From assembly GCA_024741835.1 (NCBI GenBank), contig JAENRP010000120.1:56525-120524 (forward strand): a stretch of 64,000 nucleotides of DNA, in the 5' to 3' direction. A program made the translations under genes and the position numbers. The first letter of the stretch is position 1. Every line of letters starts with the position of its first letter. The DNA comes from Diplocarpon mali. Taxonomy: Eukaryota; Ascomycota; Leotiomycetes; Helotiales; Drepanopezizaceae. Below, in pieces: positions 43,689 to 55,728 of this stretch. The notes beneath the pieces were generated by a model. The model was given only the letters and a program-made list of their open reading frames with translations. It was not told the origin of the DNA and did no database searches.

Positions 43689-44029
43689 GATGGCGAAATG
43701 TAGTGGAGTTAGGGGATGTTGGTAGGTGTAGTAAGGGGTATGTCGTGTAAGGGAAGCAGCGGATATGTAGTATGAGAGAAGTGGAAAAGATGTGGTGTGA
43801 TTGTGGTGGAGGAGATTTGGGTGTGAGTGATGGTTGGAAAGATAGATTTTTTGATTGAAAGCTGTATTGTTTCGGTTGATTGTTTTAGATATCAGTGGAT
43901 GATCTGGTAAGGAGAAAAGCCCGAGATGGGGGAGGGAGGAGCTGTTTATATAGCGTGATTTCAGTCTCGATTTCCCAATCACATCGTTCCAGTCTAACCC
44001 AAACTCCCAGCACACTTCCAAAGATCACT

Positions 44030-44935
44030 CGCAACTATTACAGCAGCTCTGAAGTTTGATTGGCTGGCACAAGATGCGTCGAGTTGGAAATATCAGGAAT
44101 CTAAGAATGACGGTCACTACTTCCTAGAAGATTGCACCGAGTACCCACATCGCGTTCCACCTAGCTTGGATTCCAGTTCACTTTAGAAGAACGGCCGCAA
44201 CTATCGCAGCAGCGTTGGAATCTGACTGGCTGGCGTAAGATGCGCCGTATCAGAAACCATTAGAGAGCAGAAAATGACGCTTCATACTTGACTTTTTCCT
44301 GGTTTTTTTTGACGGTTTCCACGTCGCAGCTTACCTGGTCAGATCCGTTCCATTCAAAAGATTGTCCCAAATCGCCATGGCATATTTGGAAAATGGCTGA
44401 CTAGCTCGGAAAACATCGCCTTGGAGATTTTAGGAGACGTAAAATGACGTCTGATATGTGAATTTTTCTCGCTCTCTAGTCGTAGTCTACTTGATTGATT
44501 CTAGTTCATTCGAAGTATCATACGCAATCATGACAGCAGCCTTTGAGTATGGCTGGCTAGGATGAAAGCATCTTGCAGTAAGTATCAGGAAGACAAAATG
44601 ACGTTTGGTACGTCCTAGAGCCTTCCTTAGGGAAGAACGTCGCAGTCCACCTAGTGTCGCTTAGCTGACTCGCTTAAGTTCAGGGATAGAGAGCCGCTTA
44701 CGCTAACCGCCGCGTTGTTTTCACTTCTACATTGCCTATATTCTCATAACTTGCGCATCTATCTCAGAAAAACGTCTGGCGTCGTACCGAGAGCCTGTCC
44801 TGAGCACGGCATTAATATTGACTGGTGATACTCGATCCCTCTAAAAGCCGCGAGAAGCAGAGACGTCACTTGATAGCGCTAAGCAACTCCTCTTCTGGCG
44901 ACTCACAAATAGCAACAAAATGACGTCTGCACGGA
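44030..44935 (+). repeat. Degenerate tandem repeat, period about 150-172 bp
   Basis: Diverged copies share a landmark (GG)CTGGC...AAGATG(C) followed about 45-50 bp later by AAAATGACG. The ATGACG cores sit at 44107, 44274, 44444, 44598 and 44920, with a weaker copy (AAAACGTCTGGCG) near 44768; spacings are 167, 170, 154, about 170 and about 150. A further shared block (GCAACTAT-ACAGCAGC) precedes copies 1, 2 and 4. The array starts about 340 bp upstream of the secreted repeat-protein start. Confidence 0.65.
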
Positions 44936-45429
44936 GCAGAGAAACGAATCGAGGGCCATGGAAGAGAAGCACCTTGTGGGGGAGAGCACGTCAACTTATG
45001 ATTCGACACGCCGAGATATTTGAAAGCTCGCTACTTGCGTTCAAGCGCCTCATCGCCACGACGATGAAGGGACGAGCCTGGACCGCCGACGGCAGGAGAT
45101 TTCGCGGACGAACACCAAGGGACCAGATCGGCGACGCGAAAGGATCCAAAGCTTCACCGTCTCCGCAGAACCACGAGGAAATCTGTAGCTGTCCCGGGCT
45201 CGTGAGCCTCACCCGAGCACATGTCAGGATTTGCGCCTCGTGGATTCCAGCGGCCTTGGTACTTCATTTTTTTTTCAGTCGGCTGCAAACCTGGACGGCC
45301 AAGTCCTGGCTGCGGGTGGGAATGTTGTTGCTCGGAGTCCATGTGATGGATATACCCTGATTTAAAGCCCACTGAATAAGTGAGTACGAAAGGAAGAGGA
45401 CTCTTAGTATCGCTCGGATTTTTTTTCAA

Positions 45430-46130
45430 AGAGACCAAGTACGCCTTGACTTGTAACGAAAATGATGATAATAGTCATCACAACAATAACAATATCTGCT
45501 AAACATCTAATATACTATAAGCACTTGCATCCTTACGCGCTTTCTCGCGGCAACCAGGGACTTCTATCTGGTGCGAAGGTTTATGAGGCTAGGGAAGTAT
45601 CTATACTCGTAAAACCTGGCTGTAATACAACTCTTACTTAATTGCAAAGCCAGCGGCTTTTTCGAGAGCGCTTATATCTAGCTCTGTAAAATGGCTCGCT
45701 TAAGGATCTAGGTATAGTATTTCTCGAGGTAATGAACCCATGAACTTTGAGATTAAGAATTATAACAAGTCAAATGCTTCTTCAGTGGATCCATCTAGTA
45801 TAGCCCTAGCCTTGCACATAAGAGTTGAAGGTCTCAACGCGTATGCATAAATCCTGTGATGCTTAAAATACCCCTTTGGAAGCTTTTCTTATCTTAATTA
45901 TTCTTCTAATGACTTATGAGTTTGAACAGCTTCGAAAGAGACAGAGAGTTACTGCCCTTTAATCAGTGACTATCTATCCTGCCCCTTAAAAGCATGCCTT
46001 TATGCTTCCTTCTTTAGAGGGTCATCTTATGGTGATATACATCTTTAAAGCTTGTCATACATAAGGAAGCCATTCGCAGGTAGGTTATCGTAGTTTGTCA
46101 AGGCGATTCAACTTTGGCAGATCAGCTTTC
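45430..46130. other. AT-rich block, possible mutated transposon remnant
   Basis: TA dinucleotides and stop codons are dense in all frames, unlike the GC-rich neighbours. No terminal repeats or transposase motif were found. The bias is what repeat-induced point mutation would leave, but I have not measured it. Confidence 0.3.
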
Positions 46131-49100
46131 CGAGCAAGTAGTTGTCAAGTTTCGAGAAGAAGAGGCGTAGTCGGCCAACTCATAGAAATTTGCGTGCGAG
46201 TAGCCGATTTAACATGCGTCTCCCGTTAGCTATCTATTCTGCGAGCGATTGAGTATCCATAGCCAGCATAGCGTCAGGGTGGAGAGAACGACTTCGCAGG
46301 CCACCTCTTGACCCGTGACACCAGAAAAAGCAGCAGATTCGTGGATATCTACATCCCGCCCCCCGTCCCCCGCAACTGAGAGTATGCGTACTTTCACGGG
46401 ACGGGGAGTACGGCTCTATCCCGGAGATTCTGGATGCGCCTGCTTGGCTTAGAGCAAGAGCCAAGGTAAGTAGAGAAAGCTTTGGACAGCATCAGAGGCT
46501 TGCTTTGATCAGAATTGATCGTCATCCTCCTTACGAAGCACAAGGCCGTCCGGTCCAGCCGGAATCCCCAGTTGTACCATGTTTGCGCCACTGGAAGCTT
46601 GAGGTTGCCTGGTCCGAGGTGGAAAGAGACAAAGAAAAGGAAAAAAGTGCCTATCAGTAGCGGCTTCGCTCTCGAGATTCTCACTGTATACTGGGTGGAA
46701 ATTAGGAGGAAGATTCGAAGACGCTCTCGACATATTTTGCGCCAAGATGGTGGTAACTCCGGCTTACTGTGTACGAGTAGCCGCCTACTCTGAACCTAGC
46801 CGCAAACTCAAAATCAGCATCTGACTTAGCGTTTATGCGAAGCATCCGTGTGTTTTTCCTGCTGTCTTACCTGCAAGAACCTGCCCAGGATGCGAATGCG
46901 AGGAGGGCTTCTCGAAACTCCACGTTTGAGCCGCTGGCTATACATGTGTTTCTTGCCACCGCCACAGACCAAGCACCCAAGTGAGGCACAGGCGTTGCCG
47001 GCCTATTGGCGAGTCGGGAGATGCTGCTTTAATTCTACCTCGCGGATGACCTCTCGGGCATTTTAACCTCGACATACGGGAAAGGTTGCGCCGGACCGAA
47101 CGGGGCCTTGGCCGTACGGGCCGTTCTGCCTGTGGTCTTGCTCCCGTCTTCGTACGATTTAAGATTCATTAGTTTGTATGCGGGGGNTCATCGTCAGGTT
47201 GACAATGTACAGAGACGCAGTTGTGAATTATGGGTTTCGCATGCAGCAGAGCGCGTACCATGTACCGAGGAGGTATGGTATGCTCTTGACTCCCGCGTCG
47301 GACGCATGGACTGAAGCGCAGCATCCTCCGGATGAGTGAAGTGAGGTATTCAGTCAACCCCGTGCAGCCGGCCGGCTTTTCAGCGGCCCGCACAGCTGCC
47401 CGCCGGCGATGCTCCTTTGCAGCTGCGAAAAAGAGCCCCTGAGTCAGCGGGGCACATCTTCGCTTATATCTTGACTTTCTACCGTGCTCCCGAGTCTCTC
47501 ATCGGGTCTTGAGCGTCTTGGCCCATGACCCGGGTCGGGCCATGTCTCCTGGAATTCCCTGTACGATGGGATTGCTCGATTTGCCTGGAAGCTGCCAGCT
47601 CGGCGTAGCGGTGACCAGACCCAGCAACATCTCATCCTCGTACGATGGTGGACGAGTCATGACTTCTCGTGAGAAGGAGATCTACCTAGAAGCACAGTAA
47701 TCCAAAGATTTTCTTCTTCAGCCCCTTCAAGCCCCAGACTTTGCAAACGAACCCAAGGTGCATATCAAACATACCTGTCTGAGATGGAGCCCCCCAAATG
47801 AAGAACAAATCGTGCCAAAAACTCGCCCAGCATTGCAAGCCAAATTGCAGTCCTCCTGGGTGACCCTGTAGGGTGCCTGGGCCATTCACCCTGGCCTCTA
47901 CTACTCGCGATAACTTCTCACCGACGGCCTGCCTCCTCGCAGCTGCACCGTACTCCCTCTCTTCGTCGAGTACGGTGCATCATAACCAGGTCAGTACGGA
48001 TTGCGGCCATCGACCTCGAAGAACGCAAGCCGGACGCTTTGAATCTTAAGTTTGGAATTCAGAGATCCATGCGTTACAGATCCGCAAACTTGCAAGTGGT
48101 GTTTCAACCCCTCTCAGGCACGGCGAATCGGTGCACTAGCTACCTAAGTCGGAGTATTTGAAGTTCAGAGATATATTCTTCTCTCCTCGGTGGCGGAGTA
48201 CTATTCAGTGGGTTTGTTTTGATCCACCGTATTCGGGGGGAAAAAGGGAGTGGCATAGTACGCTAAAGCCCGAGTGAGAGTGCATCTAATTTTTCAAACC
48301 CAGATTAAGCCCCATGAATTGACTTTTATGCGGGCTTACTCTGTACCGAGTATTGAGCCCACGACAAAATGACTTTGTAACAAATCAGTTTTTGGTCCGT
48401 GTCTTGAAGCCAGCTGGGGCGGCAACCCACTCGGAGAAGTGTGTCGAGCCTCTGGTCACATTTTGATGCGTTGGAACACATATTTAAGGGGAATATAGAA
48501 TACAGTAAATAACAAACCCAGTCGACCAAAGATCTCTGCAAAACCGATAAACAGGTGTGGAATGCAACCCTTCCATCCGCATATAAATGAGCCAATCCAA
48601 GGTCTATATTTTTGGGCCTGCAAATTTGAATGCTTCGAAAAAGTACTTCTTGTGTGGATTTTGGTCAGTCCCATCATATTGGACGATCCGTAACGGGCTT
48701 CTGGAAGGGCGGGTGGACCCGGCAACTGCTGGCGTCGCAGTTGGGCCCATCCTTGACCTTTTTTTTTAGGCCGGATGTATTCTTTGTCTTGAGTCTAGCT
48801 GTAGCATTCTGTCATCAGTTAGTGGCCGTACATAGTGGGGCTGCTCGGGGAATTGCGTCGGGGCGAGCAACAGTTATCCGTGAGTGAGTGAACCGAATGC
48901 GGCGCATTGCTTCTCTAGGAAAGCATTGCGAAGTGATTAAACTCTGGGGAAGAAAAACTCAACCATGGAACGTCGGAAGAATATCAGCGGAGAGAAGCCG
49001 AATGAAGCTTTTGCAAGTATGGAAGTAGAGGTGTTGTTCGCGATATGCAAATGACGAAAACTGTGGATATAAGAGGTACAGGATGCGGCACACATGCGAA

Positions 49101-49661
49101 GCATATTGTATGGAGATAAGTGGCGTACCTCCATAAGGAGATCTCGCTTGGAAGTCCCAAGAGGTGGCTAACCTTGTTTTCGTACCTGTGACAACATCTG
49201 CAGGGAAGATCACTGGCGACAGAGGTCCGGGAAGCAGAAGCCGGGCATGGGCTTCGGATATCCCGTTTTGAGACGCGCCGGGCTGGCGGCGAAGCTCTTC
49301 AGACCTTGTTATCCAATTGATGAGAGGAGTTCAGCGTTATCTCTGCGGGCGTGATCATGCGGAAGAATCCGGGGACGGTATATTTTTCATACTCGTGGAA
49401 CTGGGGCAAATGAAGGGATTTGAGGCTGGATTGCTTGCCTCGTAATGGCAATCATGCTAACCAAACACGGCGCCGGGGCAGACTCAGGGCTAGAGCCCCT
49501 ATCAGAATTCGAGCAACTACAGTATGGGTCAAACTCAAATCATACCTATTATTGACTTGACTGCAGAGAGCCATGACCTGGTTCAGGATCAGACCGAACC
49601 TCCTGTGATGTCGCCTTTCCTGGGCTCGAAATTATGCCAAGATCATAAGTGACTTTTGCTA

Positions 49662-50024
49662 TCAAAGGGTGGCCAGAAGCCGAGAAACATCGGGACGGCC
49701 AGTTGGAGGCCGGCCGAAAATCAGTCTTGAGAGAGTTCGCTCCAGGGGCCTACCGGCTATATTTAGCTGGTCGGCTACCAATGTGAACCCTGGGTTGCTG
49801 GGGGCGGGTGTACAGAGTTCGGAGAGTATGTACTTCATGATGATCAAATTCTCTGCGATGGACACGCCGACCTTTGCAGCCCAATGGCAAAAGGGAGTAT
49901 AGCTAAGCACGTCGATGCGAGAGTTAGTTGCGACAAGCATATCTGGCTTGGAGTCGCAAACTTGTTCTAGCTCGGCAGAAAACTTTGGATGTGCCTTGCC
50001 AGTGCAGAGCTTCCCAGGAGTCAC
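49662..50024 (-). pseudogene. Possible ankyrin-repeat remnant
   Basis: A minus-strand open frame without an initial ATG contains IDVLSYTPFCHWAAKVG, similar to the TPLHxAAxxG core of an ankyrin repeat, plus helical flanks (AENLIIMKYILSEL). One weak repeat without a start or neighbours fits a relic, or chance. Confidence 0.2.
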
Positions 50025-50797
50025 AAGCTGGGGCGACAAGTCAGCTATTGGCTTGATTACTTGGATGCCTACGTTTGTGTACCTTCACTCGAGCGGATGG
50101 CGTCCAGGCTGACTGATGTCTCTGTCTGAGCTTGGGAATCATTTGCGGAATATCGGACGAGTCGGAACACGAGTAGGGAAGCAAGTCGGAAAACAAGATT
50201 TTACAAGCAAACCAATGTCCCGGATCCCTGCCAAGCCAAGCGGGACGTGGAAACCGTCAGCCACCGGAAAGGTCTTTCTTTCGTCCGTAGCTAGCTGTTC
50301 CCTGCACGTGCACGGAGCGCACGTGCATCCCCATCACCACGAGACGATCCGTGAAGCTACAGCCCTAGCTCAACCTCCATCCGCCTTCATGACCACAGCC
50401 AAACTCGAGCTGGAACCAGGATCGCTAGGGATATCGAAGTTGTTATCGATATCACATCACATCACACCGCATCACCTCACCTCTCAGTCATTGCGGCCCT
50501 TGCACACCCACGACCAGCTTTACTGACGCCCCCATCTTCGACCTCGTCTCCTCTACATCTGTTCGAGCTTGGGAAGCAGCAGGATTGCGACTTTCCACGT
50601 CTGCGTCTAGGCCTTCTTGCTTCTTGCAAGAAGCCTCTCCTCTCCTCTTCCTCTCCTCTCCCTCTCATCTCATCCCATCTCATCTTGGCCTACCTGCGTC
50701 ACCTCGACCCATCTGAGATCGTATGATCTTTTGATCGTTGATCGTTTGGCATAGCATGTCCATGTCCATGTCCATGTCAGTGTCCGCGCCTGTTTGC

Positions 50798-50835
50798 NNN
50801 NNNNNNNNNNNNNNNNNNNNNNNNNNNNNNNNNNN
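50798..50835. other. Assembly gap (38 N)
   Basis: A run of N directly after a (TCCATG)n tract and before CCACACACAGTC; the gap is probably of unknown true length within simple sequence. Confidence 0.95.
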
Positions 50836-51430
50836 CCACACACAGTCCTCAGCCTACATGTTGCGATCCACAGCTCCATGCATTTACCTCCGTCCTCGAA
50901 ATACGCTTATTCCCGTTGTTTCCTGTCTCAAGCCTTAACTGTTATCCACATTCCCACATCCCCCAGACCGTTGGCTCATACTCCACCAAGGGTTCTATTG
51001 CCCAAAGAGGAAACGGTCCTAGCCCACCTCAAGTACGAACGAGTACTGCCCAGTTTCACTCCGAGCCCAGTGCATTCCGCTTACGTACCTAGACCTAAGG
51101 TATCTATCTATATCTAGGTGAGTTGTCGTATTCCCTGTTCTTTGTCTATCAGCAAGAAACAAATAAGAGGCGTCCCCAGTGTCAATTGCACTTGGCTGTC
51201 CAGTCACACTTCCTGCCGTCATCTTCAAAGGTCACACAAGCAGCCCAGCACTCCATCCAGTCCTTTCACCAGAATCGGCTTATATATCCGTACCACCTGT
51301 ACAAATTGCCTGCCCCATAAGTCAGCCTGCTCCTGCCGCAATGCTTCCTACAAACAACCAGAACCTTTGCCTTTTCTTTCCCTTCAAACTTGCCGCCGTC
51401 AGCACCAGTCGCGCTACTTCATTCTCCTCC

Positions 51431-51736
51431 ATGAGTAACGGAGATAGCAGCCATGAGGCGACGCGACAGCAATCCAGCTCGTCGGTGAGAACAGCGGCCC
51501 AGGCTCTCGAACTCGCGAGAGACTCTCCTGAAGGAGCTCAGGACCCGACAGTTGTAGAGATCCTCGAGGCTGCGCTGACAGAGATTTGGAGGAAGGTTAA
51601 AGCCCAGCCCGCATCTTATGTGATGACACGCGACGAATTTGCTATATTCAACTACTTCCAGCACCGTTCCGTAGGACAGCAACTTGCTATCGCCGCGAGG
51701 AAACGATATTGGGACCACCTAGCACTCTCCAACTGA
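51431..51736 (+). CDS. Small conserved-looking protein of unknown function
   Basis: A 101-residue frame starting MSNGDSSHEATRQQ. An alternative in-frame ATG at 51341 (MLPTNNQNLCLFFPFKL) would add 30 residues resembling a mitochondrial presequence. The body is helical: VRTAAQALELARDSP, PTVVEILEAALTEIWRKVKA, a short YVMTRDEFAIFNYFQHR segment and QQLAIAARKRYWDHL. The balanced charge, tryptophans and aromatic core argue for a folded domain, and I believe small fungal proteins of this type are conserved, but I cannot name the family. The stop is only 98 bp before the PNGase A-type start on the same strand, so the two transcripts may overlap or this could be an upstream reading frame of that gene. 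Confidence 0.6.
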   Translation: MSNGDSSHEATRQQSSSSVRTAAQALELARDSPEGAQDPTVVEILEAALTEIWRKVKAQPASYVMTRDEFAIFNYFQHRSVGQQLAIAARKRYWDHLALSN

Positions 51737-51834
51737 GATTCATAGTCTGCAGACAAGAACGTTCGACTCGGCCCCAATCGTGTTGTTCTACGACTATTCG
51801 AATACTCGGATCCTCGGCAGCAAACACACCCGTC

Positions 51835-54099
51835 ATGTCTCCCAGCGAGAGGCAAGAGAGCTTCCACGTTACCGATCGAGACCGGTCTGATAGTGCTGCT
51901 GAGAGCACTAAGGTCTTCGCCTATTTGAGGTCAGACGAAGGAGATTCATCCGCCACGACCAAATTAAACGCTTCTCGCGGCCTTTCTCTTCCCCCTATCT
52001 ATCTTACCAAGCGTGTTGTGCTTGTGCGCCTGGCATCATGCGCACTGCTGTTCTGTCTGCTCGCTTATGGTACTCAATTTTTAGACTGGGGAGTTCCAAA
52101 GACTTCATCTCGAACCTCAGGTCTTATTAGAGATGCAGTCCCAAGATCTTCTGTAACGCCATCACCGTCCAAGATCCTCGAGGTATTTCAGGTCTACCAA
52201 CCTGTACTCACTCCTGGCGGTAAAACAGCGGAAACTGTTCCAGCAAATGGGTCTCATACCACGATTTCGACTGCCCAGGCAGCGGCCACAAGCAGCTGCG
52301 AGGCTCTGCTTATGGAGCACTCATTTGGCTACAGTTATGGTATTCCCTTCGTAGGTAAGCGGAAACAAACACTGCTCGGCTGAAGCTAAAACTCAGCAGG
52401 CAATTATACCCCGCCTATGTGTAAGTTCAACCACGTCACTATGAACTTCACCGTTACCTCTCGCGGTCGACAGTTCGACCGCTTGGCTCTTATGTATTTT
52501 GGCGACACTGAGGTGTGGAGGACTTCCACCGCAGAGCCTACCACCAACGGCATCCGCTGGGAGTACCATAAGGATATGACAGAGTACTTGTATTTCTGGA
52601 ACTCGCCCCAAACACTCATCTTCGATCTTGGCAATTTGATCGACAGCACCTACACTGGCCTCTTCAACACAACACTAACTGCGAAATTCTTTATGAAACA
52701 AAATAATGTTCAGCCAGCTTCTGTGATCGTTCCCGTCTCGGCGCGAAAGGGGAGTGCAAACGCTGCCAGTGTTTTCACTCTACCAAGCGAGAACGCGACA
52801 AATACTATGAGCTTCCCGCGGAACGTTAACCGAGCGGTGTTTTCCGTGTCGGCATGTGGACAAGCGGCCGAGGAGTTTTGGTGGAGCAACGTTCTGCAAT
52901 CGGACACCAACACATTTGTGCCTATGGTCGGGACTCTCTATGGCTACTCTCCTTTCCGGGAAGTTCAGGTCCTCATTGACGGCATGCTTGCAGGTGTGCA
53001 TTGGCCCTTTCCTGTTGTCTTCACTGGTGGAATCGTGCCAGGTCTATGGCGGCCCATTGTCGGCGTCGACGCATTCGATTTAAGAGAGCATGAGATAGAT
53101 ATAACACCATGGCTACCCTTGCTATGCGATGGGACAGAACACACCTTTGAGATTCGAGTCGTCGGCATCGTCGACGACGGGAAGGAAACCGGGAAGCTCA
53201 CAGAGACAGTGGGAAGTAGCTGGCTTGTGACGGGCAAAATTTTCGTCTGGCTTGACGAAGACTCAAGCTCCGTAACGACTGGAAAGCCACCAGCGAGACT
53301 ATTTCCGGCTCCGGCAATCAGCCTGTCCCAGTCTCTCAAACAAAACTCTACCGGCGCAAACGAGACATTGAGCTACACGACGGATGTCAAGAGGTCTCTC
53401 TCGATCTCCTCTTTTGTTACTACGCAGAAGGGTAGTTTCGTCTCCACGTGGACACAATCGCTCTCCTTCAGTAACTACGGCTTATTCCTTGGCTTCGGAG
53501 CTGCTCAGCAGAACAATCAAACAACTACGGGCGTAGATATCTCCACTGGAGGTAAAAGCTACAAGTCTTCATATTCATACCCGTTGTATGCTAACAGCAG
53601 TTACATCGTGCAGTCTGGAGGAAACTTCACAATCGACGCGGACTTCCAGCTAGGTCTGGATCTCGCCATCCACGGGACGCCTGTCGTCTCCACTGGGTTG
53701 CAGCCCTTTGCCAACATACCCCGCGCTGCATCTCTCGTGTCGGGTATTCCAAGAAGCTCTATCAGCACATGGCAGAATGGTACGGCGCACTACTTTGGGG
53801 CTCCATCTGCACGGCTAAGTAGCGGGTACGGTAGCACGAGGCAGGAGTTTAGCTTTAAGAGTGCCAGTTTGAGTGGAACTCCAGCGGACGCAGAGCTCTA
53901 CTTTAGGAGCGTGGAAGCAGTGAATGCTACTGTGGTGCGGGACTACGAGACTCTTCTTGGAAGCGAGATAAGCAGTTTCCGGCTGCCCGTGACGGATGTT
54001 GGAGATTCCCACCTAATCATGGGTGTGGTGAGTCCCAAGGCCGCTCTGGGGAGAGGGTCTGGTGTACCAAAGCAGTTGCTCGTACAGGTTGGTGGGTGA
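51835..54099 (+). CDS. PNGase A-type peptide-N-glycosidase, membrane-anchored
   Basis: Two exons, 51835-52354 and 52400-54099, with a 45-nt intron (GTAAGC...GCAG) joining SYGIPFV to GNYTPPMC; 739 residues. A short cytoplasmic N-terminus (MSPSERQESF) leads to one membrane helix (VVLVRLASCALLFCLLAYG, about 61-79), then a Ser/Thr-rich stalk and the luminal or extracellular domain, a type II layout. Family landmarks are NHVTMNFTVTSRGRQFDRLA, WRTSTAEPTTNGIRWEYHKD, EEFWWSNVL, VQVLIDGMLAGVHWPFPVVF, GIVPGLWRPIVGVDAFDLRE and EIDITPWLPLLCDG. PNGase A (peptide-N4-asparagine amidase A) releases N-glycans from glycopeptides. Many NxS/T sites occur. The start at ATG 51835 is the first ATG in frame; the earlier codon at 51709 is TTG. 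Confidence 0.9.
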
Positions 54100-54839
54100 T
54101 GCAGTGGAGACAGCCAGACTGAAGGGTCGTGAAGAGCGAGGTGGATGGCTCCTTGGGGAGATGGCCTTTTTCTGGGAATTCTCTTCGGACAACTGGACGC
54201 GATGGCTCGGGCAAGTGTCTACCGATTAATGTTATTTTCGTCGTGGAGAACATTGATATCATAAAAAGGTAGAAGGCACTCTTTACATGAAAGGTTTGCG
54301 ATAGATAATGCTGGCAATGCACACACAAGAGCCACACGGCGGCAAATCAATGCGAAACAGCCTCTATCAGAGTGATGAGATACCAGCCGGGCCCTTGGCT
54401 CTTATGAAGACGTTCAAGTGAGGTTGGAAAGGGTCGAGATACCTCACGCAAATACATACAACAATGTACAAGGATGAACCTCAAGCTGGGTCACAGCTGC
54501 GCGGGAAATGTTTGGTTTCGAAGTGATCTGAAGAGTCGAACTTGGTGAAGCGTGGACTCGCACTCGTCAAAGAGAAGACACCGGAGCGGGAATGGAGTGC
54601 ATCGACTACCCATATTCTGAGTCATGTTTCCAGCGCGTCAAATAAATACAAACTTGGCATTTTAAGGCAGTTGGTAAGTGATTGATGAATCTATTCATCC
54701 AGTCTCTTATGCCGCTCCTGTATCAGACAGCGAGTGTTTGACGAGCCAGGCATCTGCAACCGCAAAAAGCAACACCCCATTCCCAAATGTCCCATTTGTT
54801 TGCGCAAATCCCGCATTCCAACCAGAAGAATCTGCTACT
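54100..54839. other. Convergent intergenic region
   Basis: 3' regions of the PNGase A-type and RPS23 genes. No coding sequence is supported. Confidence 0.5.
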
Positions 54840-55393
54840 CTACGAACGGGGCTTCTCCTTCTTCTCCTTCCACAGCGCCGACAGACCCACTCCAGAGACC
54901 TTGACGACCTTGAATCGAACACCGGGAATATCTCCCTTCGCCTTTCCTTTACGACCGAAACCAGCGAGGAGGACTTCATCGTTCTCGTCGACAAAGTTCA
55001 GACAACCATCGTTGGGGACTATGTTCTTCAGTCAGCCACTTTTCATCTCCAATTCCACTTCCGCAGCTTCGTGTCCAAGTAAGCTTGTCCGAGTCCCCGT
55101 CTCCCCTGACAGGCGTGGGTGATGCCCAACGTACCGAAAGCAGTGACCTTCTTTCCGTTCTTGATCAATTGTACTCTGACACACTTTCGGATGGCGGAGT
55201 TGGGTTGCTTGGCCTCAACGCCGACCTTCTCAAGAACGATACCCTTGGCGTGCGAGGATCCTCCGAATGGCGACGACTTGAAGGCGGTTCCGAGAGCGCG
55301 CTTTTTGTACGAGAGATCGGCCCATTTCTGCTCACGACGGTGGTTGTGCAGCTTGCGGGCGGCGTTGAGACCACGAGGCTTTCCTTTACCCAT
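54840..55393 (-). CDS. RPS23: 40S ribosomal protein S23 (uS12)
   Basis: Core protein of the small subunit decoding centre. Exons 55393-55135 and 55018-54840, with a 116-nt intron (GTACGT...ATAG) joining KNGKKVTAF to [16 protein letters not shown], give 145 residues, exactly the family length. Visible landmarks are [54 protein letters not shown], which carries the proline that is hydroxylated in yeast and human uS12, and the end [11 protein letters not shown]. Leaving the intron in would add a false tail after KVTAF. The gene is divergent from the coiled-coil gene starting at 55729. Confidence 0.97.
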
Positions 55394-55590
55394 GATTGCT
55401 GTAGCAGATATCAGACCTCAAGAATGAGACACGTAGACTTGGAAAGAAATGTAGTGAGCCGTACCGGTTTATTGCGATATGGGATGTGTTAGTAGTTGGA
55501 TGATATCGCCGGTTCTTCCTGGGGTGATCTTACGCAAGCTTGATTTTCTGTGTGGGAAGCTAAACCGAAGCGAGGCTTCGTGCCAAGTCA

Positions 55591-55598
55591 TCACGTGA
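55591..55598. promoter_or_regulatory. TCACGTGA palindrome in a divergent promoter
   Basis: TCACGTGA lies at 55591-55598, 198 bp upstream of RPS23 and about 130 bp upstream of the gene at 55729. CACGTG is the Cbf1/bHLH core, reported in ribosomal-protein promoters of several ascomycetes. Function here is inferred. Confidence 0.35.
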
Positions 55599-55728
55599 TA
55601 ACGATGTGAAATGCCCCTCTCCCAGGATCTACCCTACCTGAGAGGGTATTTGCGACTCATTGTCGGTCATTATTTTGTCCGAAGAGCTCCAGAATTTAAG
55701 GCTCACGACTTACAAACGAGATGTGACT

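Larger units (their letters stand above)
43689..51430. other. Gene-poor region of about 7.7 kb
   Basis: It contains the tandem repeat (44030-44935), an AT-rich block (45430-46130), a single N at 47187 and a 38-base N gap at 50798-50835. Short open frames have no confident domain. Two CACGTG palindromes lie at 50305-50310 and 50320-50325. A (TCCATG)n tract of about 25 bp abuts the N gap. Confidence 0.5.

Noticed and set aside
44920..45360. Calling the 146-codon frame a gene
   Set aside because: Starts in a repeat unit and has no domain; kept only as an observation.
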